NCBI GenBank assembly: GCA_014380155.1
Contig: JACMKJ010000612.1
Location: 1-18,199 of the forward strand
Direction: 5' to 3'
Source: Rhizobacter sp.
GTDB lineage: Bacteria > Pseudomonadota > Gammaproteobacteria > Burkholderiales > Burkholderiaceae_C
DNA length: 18,199 nucleotides
Shown here: positions 15,062-18,199 of the stretch, piece by piece
Numbering within the stretch: position 1 is the stretch's first letter
Layout: each line of letters starts with the position of its first letter
Position numbers and translations under genes: made by a program
The notes under the pieces: generated by a model
The model's database searches: none
Told to the model about the DNA's origin: nothing
The model's input: the letters and a program-made list of their open reading frames with translations, nothing else

Positions 15062-16273
15062 TTAGCGGGCGCTCTCTGGGGCCTTGCATGCGCCCATCGC
15101 GCGGGCACAGGCGGCGGCGCTGGCCCAGGCCCATTGGAAGTTGTAACCGCCGAGCCAGCCGGTCACGTCGACCACTTCGCCGATGAAGTGCAGTCCGGGG
15201 ATCTTGTTGCTTTCCATCGATTGGGAGCTGAGTTCCCGGGTGTCGACACCTCCGGCGGTGACTTCGGCCTTGCGATAGCCCTCGGTGCCGGAGGGTGTCA
15301 GCTCCCAAGCCTGGAGGCCTCGGGCGAGTTGCTGCAGGTCGCGTTCACGCACATCGGCCAGCAGCCGGTCACCCAGGCCGGGCTCGCGGGCCAGCCAGCT
15401 GTCAGCCAAGCGGGCGGGCAGCAGGGACGCGAGCTCGGTCGCCAGCTTGCGTCTGGAGCCGAGTTTGCCGCGAGCCAGGTGCCCGGCCAGGTCGGTGCCG
15501 GGTGCCAGGTCGATCTTCAGGAGTGTGCCGGGTTGCCAGAAGCTCGAAATCTGCAACACGGCCGGGCCGCTCAGGCCACGGTGGGTGAACAACAGGTCTT
15601 CGAGGAATTGGCCTTTGCCGCCGCAGATGTCGACTGGCAGCGACAAGCCCGCCAGCGCCACGAAGGGTGCCCAATGGGCGGCGTCAAAGGTGAGCGGGAC
15701 CAGGGCCGGGCGTGTTTCGACGAGACGGTGGCCAAACTGCTTGGCCAGCCGGTAGCCAAAATCGGTGGCGCCGATCTTGGGAATCGACAAGCCGCCGGTG
15801 GCGACCACCACACGCGCTGCGCGCACCGGGCCACGGTCGGTATCGAGCTCGAACCCAGTTCCGGACTGCCGCACCGCCTGCACGCCGCAGGGTTGCCAGC
15901 GGGTCACGTTGCCCTGCTCACACTCACGCAGCAGCATGCCGATGATGTCTTCGGCCGACTCGTCGCAGAACAGCTGCCCCTTGTGCTTCTCGTGCCAGGC
16001 GATGCGGTGGCGTTGCACCAGGGTGATGAAGTCTTGCGGCGTGTAGCGGGCCAGCGCCGAGCGGCAGAAGTGCGGGTTGGCCGATAGAAAGTGGGCTGGC
16101 CCGGCATCGCGGTTGGTGAAGTTGCAGCGGCCGCCGCCCGAGATGCGGATTTTTTCAGCCACCTTGGGCGCGTGGTCGATCAGCAGCACCTTGATGCCCA
16201 ATTGCCCCGCCACACCAGCGCAAAACAAGCCTGCGGCTCCAGCACCGATCACCACCGCATCAAAACTCTGCAT
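15062..16273 (-). CDS. NAD(P)/FAD-dependent oxidoreductase, YhiN/HI0933 (BaiN/RdsA) family
   Basis: A 403-residue flavoprotein. The N-terminus has the FAD-binding Rossmann motif VVIGAGAAGLFCAG, then the family signature KIRISGGGRCNFTNRD around residue 45. A second nucleotide-site stretch, RVVVATGGLSIPKIGATDFGY, and a C-terminal TGWLGGYNFQWAWASAAACA complete the family pattern. E. coli YhiN has been reported as the flavoenzyme that makes the dihydrouridine in 23S rRNA (RdsA), while BaiN of gut bacteria acts on bile acids. For a betaproteobacterium next to rpsU the rRNA role is the more likely, but it is inferred. The ATG at 16273 begins the conserved domain; the frame extends upstream to 16552 without homology and into the divergent MFS gene. 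Only a weak ribosome site is seen. Confidence 0.88.
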   Translation of the reverse strand: MQSFDAVVIGAGAAGLFCAGVAGQLGIKVLLIDHAPKVAEKIRISGGGRCNFTNRDAGPAHFLSANPHFCRSALARYTPQDFITLVQRHRIAWHEKHKGQLFCDESAEDIIGMLLRECEQGNVTRWQPCGVQAVRQSGTGFELDTDRGPVRAARVVVATGGLSIPKIGATDFGYRLAKQFGHRLVETRPALVPLTFDAAHWAPFVALAGLSLPVDICGGKGQFLEDLLFTHRGLSGPAVLQISSFWQPGTLLKIDLAPGTDLAGHLARGKLGSRRKLATELASLLPARLADSWLAREPGLGDRLLADVRERDLQQLARGLQAWELTPSGTEGYRKAEVTAGGVDTRELSSQSMESNKIPGLHFIGEVVDVTGWLGGYNFQWAWASAAACARAMGACKAPESAR

Positions 16274-16298
16274 CGGCGGATTATCGCGAGGCTTCCTA

Positions 16299-16312
16299 GA
16301 ATCGCGCGATTC
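16299..16312. repeat. 14-base palindrome between the flavoprotein and MFS genes
   Basis: GAATCGCGCGATTC is a perfect inverted repeat in the 56-base divergent gap, 17 bases before the MFS start. It overlaps a TAGAAT box (16297-16302) that could be the -10 of the MFS gene, although no -35 box is seen. It may be an operator. Confidence 0.45.
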
Positions 16313-16329
16313 AGCCCGAGCCTTGCCAC

Positions 16330-17478
16330 ATGACACCATCACCCTCACAACAATCCCAAGCCACCTGGGCCGTGCGTTTGCAGTTCTTCGTGGCGGGCGC
16401 GCTCTTTGCCACCTGGGGTGTGCATGTGCCCACCGTGAAACTGCACTACGCGCTGGGCGAGCAGGCGTTGGCCATCGCCATGCTGGCGGCCGGTGTGGGT
16501 GCCGTGGGCACGCTGACACAGGCCGGGCGCATTGTCGGGCGGCACGGGCCACGGCGCGCCACGATCGTGTCGGGTGTGTTGTGTGTTCTGAGCGTGGGGG
16601 CGCTGCTGGTGTCGAGCCACTATGCGGCGCTGCTGGTGTTGATGGTGGTGTTCGGCATCGGCATGAGTTTGTTTGATGTGTCGATCAACGCGGCTGCCAG
16701 CGACCTGGAGCGCCTGAGCGGGCGCAGCCTGATGAGCGGCTTTCACGGCATGTTCAGCCTCGGCGGCATGGCCGGGGCGGCCCTGGGCAGCGCCTTGTTG
16801 GCGCGGCAGGTGGAGCCCAACACGCACCTGCTCGGCATGGCACTGGGCTCATTGATTGCGATCGTGGCCGCTGGCGCGGTGATGCTGCGCACCGTGGTCG
16901 GGGCCTCCGATGACGGGCCGCGCTTTGCGCTGCCACGTGGCGTGCTGGCACTGCTGGGCATTCTGGCCGCGCTCGGCTTGATCGCCGAAGGTGCGATGTA
17001 CGACTGGAGCGTGCTTTACATGACACAAGAGCTGCACAGCGAGCCGGGCTTCGCAGCATTGGCTTATGCCAGTTTCAGTGCAGCGATGGCGGCGGCGCGC
17101 TTTGGGGGTGACTGGGTGCGCGAGCGTGTCAGCCCGCCCTTGCTGATGAGTTCGAGCGCTGCGCTGGCTGCGGTGTCCATGGCGGCCGTGCTCTGGATCG
17201 CCCACCCGGTGGCCGCTCTGGTGGGGTTCGCGCTGGTCGGCCTGGGGTTTGCGAACGTGGTGCCGGTGCTGTTCAGTACTGCGGCCAAGTTCGATCCCAA
17301 CCCGGCGCACGGCATTGCCGTGGTCGCGTCGCTCGGCTACCTGGGAATGATGGCCGGCCCACCCTTGATCGGCATCATTGCCGAGTACTCGTCACTGACC
17401 GCGGGTCTCGTGTCGGTGGTGGTGTTCGCCGCGATCTTGGCCGTGGCCGCACCGCGCGTACTCAGCCCTTCCAGGTGA
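16330..17478 (+). CDS. MFS transporter (YbjJ-like)
   Basis: A 382-residue inner-membrane protein with about twelve hydrophobic helices in two halves joined by a polar loop near residue 190. FFVAGALFATWGVHVPTVK in helix 1 and MSLFDVSINAAASDLERLSG after helix 4 resemble the YbjJ branch of the major facilitator superfamily. The loop between helices 2 and 3 (GRIVGRHGPRRATI) is a variant of MFS motif A. The substrate is unknown; drug or sugar-type export has been suggested for relatives but nothing here decides it. It is divergent from the flavoprotein gene. Its last 17 bases overlap the 3' end of the opposite-strand hydroxylase gene. Confidence 0.88.
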   Translation: MTPSPSQQSQATWAVRLQFFVAGALFATWGVHVPTVKLHYALGEQALAIAMLAAGVGAVGTLTQAGRIVGRHGPRRATIVSGVLCVLSVGALLVSSHYAALLVLMVVFGIGMSLFDVSINAAASDLERLSGRSLMSGFHGMFSLGGMAGAALGSALLARQVEPNTHLLGMALGSLIAIVAAGAVMLRTVVGASDDGPRFALPRGVLALLGILAALGLIAEGAMYDWSVLYMTQELHSEPGFAALAYASFSAAMAAARFGGDWVRERVSPPLLMSSSAALAAVSMAAVLWIAHPVAALVGFALVGLGFANVVPVLFSTAAKFDPNPAHGIAVVASLGYLGMMAGPPLIGIIAEYSSLTAGLVSVVVFAAILAVAAPRVLSPSR

Positions 17479-18199
17479 ACGGGAACTTCAGCTGCTTCCA
17501 GAAGCCGTTGGGCACGTAGTCGCCGACCACGCCGTACTGGCCCGGCCAGGCGCGGTCTGACTTCACGGCCGTACCGAACAGGTAGTCCAAGAAGGCGAAG
17601 TGCGCCGCGTAGTTCTTGTCGATGGCCTCGTTGTCTTGCGAGTGGTGCCAGTGGTGGAAGTTGGGTGTGACGATCAGGTAGCGCAGTGGCCCCAGCCGCA
17701 CGCTCACGTTGGCGTGGTTGAACACCGCCTGGAAGCCGACGATCACGATGTAGGCGTCGATCACCTGCTTGCTGAAGCCCAGCACGTAGATCGGCGCCAG
17801 CACCAGTGTGCGGGTGATCAGCAGTTCGAGAATGTGCTGGCGTGAGCCCGCCAGCCAGTCCATGCTCTTGACGCTGTGGTGCACCGCATGCAGGCGCCAC
17901 AGCAGCGGCACCTCGTGGTACGCGCGGTGCGTCCAGTACTGCACCAGGTCGGCCACCAGCACGATCAGGAACACCGCCACCCAGAAGTTGAGCCCGGCCA
18001 CCCAGCCTCGGATGCCGTCGTTTGCGGCCCAACCGAAGAGTTGGTGCACCAGCAAGTTGGTGGCCAGCAGGATGAAACCGACCACCATGTGGTTCACGAT
18101 GAAGTGATGGAAGTCGGTTTGCCACTCGGCGCGGAACACCGGCTGCTCCTTGCGCAGCGCGAAGAGTTTCTCGATGAAGATGAAGATGACCGTGGAGCC
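17462..18199 (-). CDS. fatty acid hydroxylase / sterol desaturase family protein (5' partial)
   Basis: The frame is open to the right edge, so the start lies outside; 245 residues are visible, and the edge sequence (VIFIFIEKLFALRK) continues the protein upstream of the first GTG/ATG. It is an integral membrane protein with four or five hydrophobic segments and the di-iron histidine clusters of the superfamily: HRAYH, LHAVHH, and NFHHWHHSQ further on. The spacing (HX3H, HX2HH, HX2HH) is that of the sterol desaturase/fatty acid hydroxylase group, which uses oxygen and electrons to hydroxylate or desaturate lipids. The substrate is not evident. The stop overlaps the MFS gene by 17 bases; no terminator lies between them. 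Confidence 0.92.
   Translation of the reverse strand, partial: GSTVIFIFIEKLFALRKEQPVFRAEWQTDFHHFIVNHMVVGFILLATNLLVHQLFGWAANDGIRGWVAGLNFWVAVFLIVLVADLVQYWTHRAYHEVPLLWRLHAVHHSVKSMDWLAGSRQHILELLITRTLVLAPIYVLGFSKQVIDAYIVIVGFQAVFNHANVSVRLGPLRYLIVTPNFHHWHHSQDNEAIDKNYAAHFAFLDYLFGTAVKSDRAWPGQYGVVGDYVPNGFWKQLKFPFTWKG

Noticed and set aside
16274..16552. N-terminal extension of the flavoprotein to 16552
   Set aside because: The added residues are Arg/Pro/Ala-rich, have no homology to the family, and overlap the divergent MFS coding sequence.
1..18199. Mobile elements, CRISPR arrays, tRNA genes, toxin-antitoxin or phage defence genes
   Set aside because: No transposase, integrase, direct repeat array, cloverleaf sequence or defence domain was recognised on either strand.

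Overview
The window is a GC-rich, gene-dense bacterial chromosome segment. Gene content and protein style point to a betaproteobacterium of the order Burkholderiales, near the Rhizobacter / Methylibium / Rubrivivax / Leptothrix type; that placement is an inference, since no rRNA gene is present. No mobile element, CRISPR array, tRNA or rRNA was seen. No gene-free stretch exceeds about 230 bases.

Left part (1-8384). The 3' part of a MalT-type LuxR regulator enters from the left and meets an inositol-monophosphatase/SuhB gene tail to tail, with overlapping stop codons. SuhB is divergent from trmJ (tRNA 2'-O-methyltransferase), which is followed by cysE (serine O-acetyltransferase). The suhB|trmJ neighbourhood is also known from E. 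coli, but the isc genes expected nearby are absent. On the minus strand, darP (ribosome maturation factor), mogA (molybdopterin adenylyltransferase) and a large GAF-PAS-PAS-GGDEF-EAL c-di-GMP enzyme form a tight series. The last of these ends inside the 3' end of cysE.

Middle (8385-13804). pmbA (TldE) is followed by a TRAP transporter locus for a small organic acid, probably an alpha-keto acid or lactate type. The solute-binding gene dctP is on the plus strand with its own promoter, ribosome site and terminator. The membrane genes dctQ and dctM, plus a small membrane protein, run toward it on the minus strand. The dctM frame is interrupted by one in-frame TGA (11846-11848) inside a strongly conserved stretch, with the rest of the frame intact on both sides. 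This is the most striking observation in the window: a fresh nonsense mutation, a sequencing error, or readthrough.

Right part (13805-18199). rpsU and yqeY lie in the order of the macromolecular-synthesis operon but are followed by a DUF442/TIGR01244 sulfurtransferase-like gene instead of dnaG. A perfect TATAAT box precedes rpsU, and a hairpin separates rpsU from yqeY. Next come a YhiN/HI0933-type flavoprotein, a divergent MFS transporter (YbjJ-like), and a membrane fatty acid hydroxylase/sterol desaturase-type protein that runs off the right edge.

Most genes are housekeeping (translation, cysteine and molybdenum-cofactor synthesis, proteolysis). The accessory functions are c-di-GMP signalling and organic acid uptake. 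I found no convincing undescribed multi-gene system. The best leads are the interrupted dctM, the small membrane protein coupled to it, and a few small regulatory palindromes.
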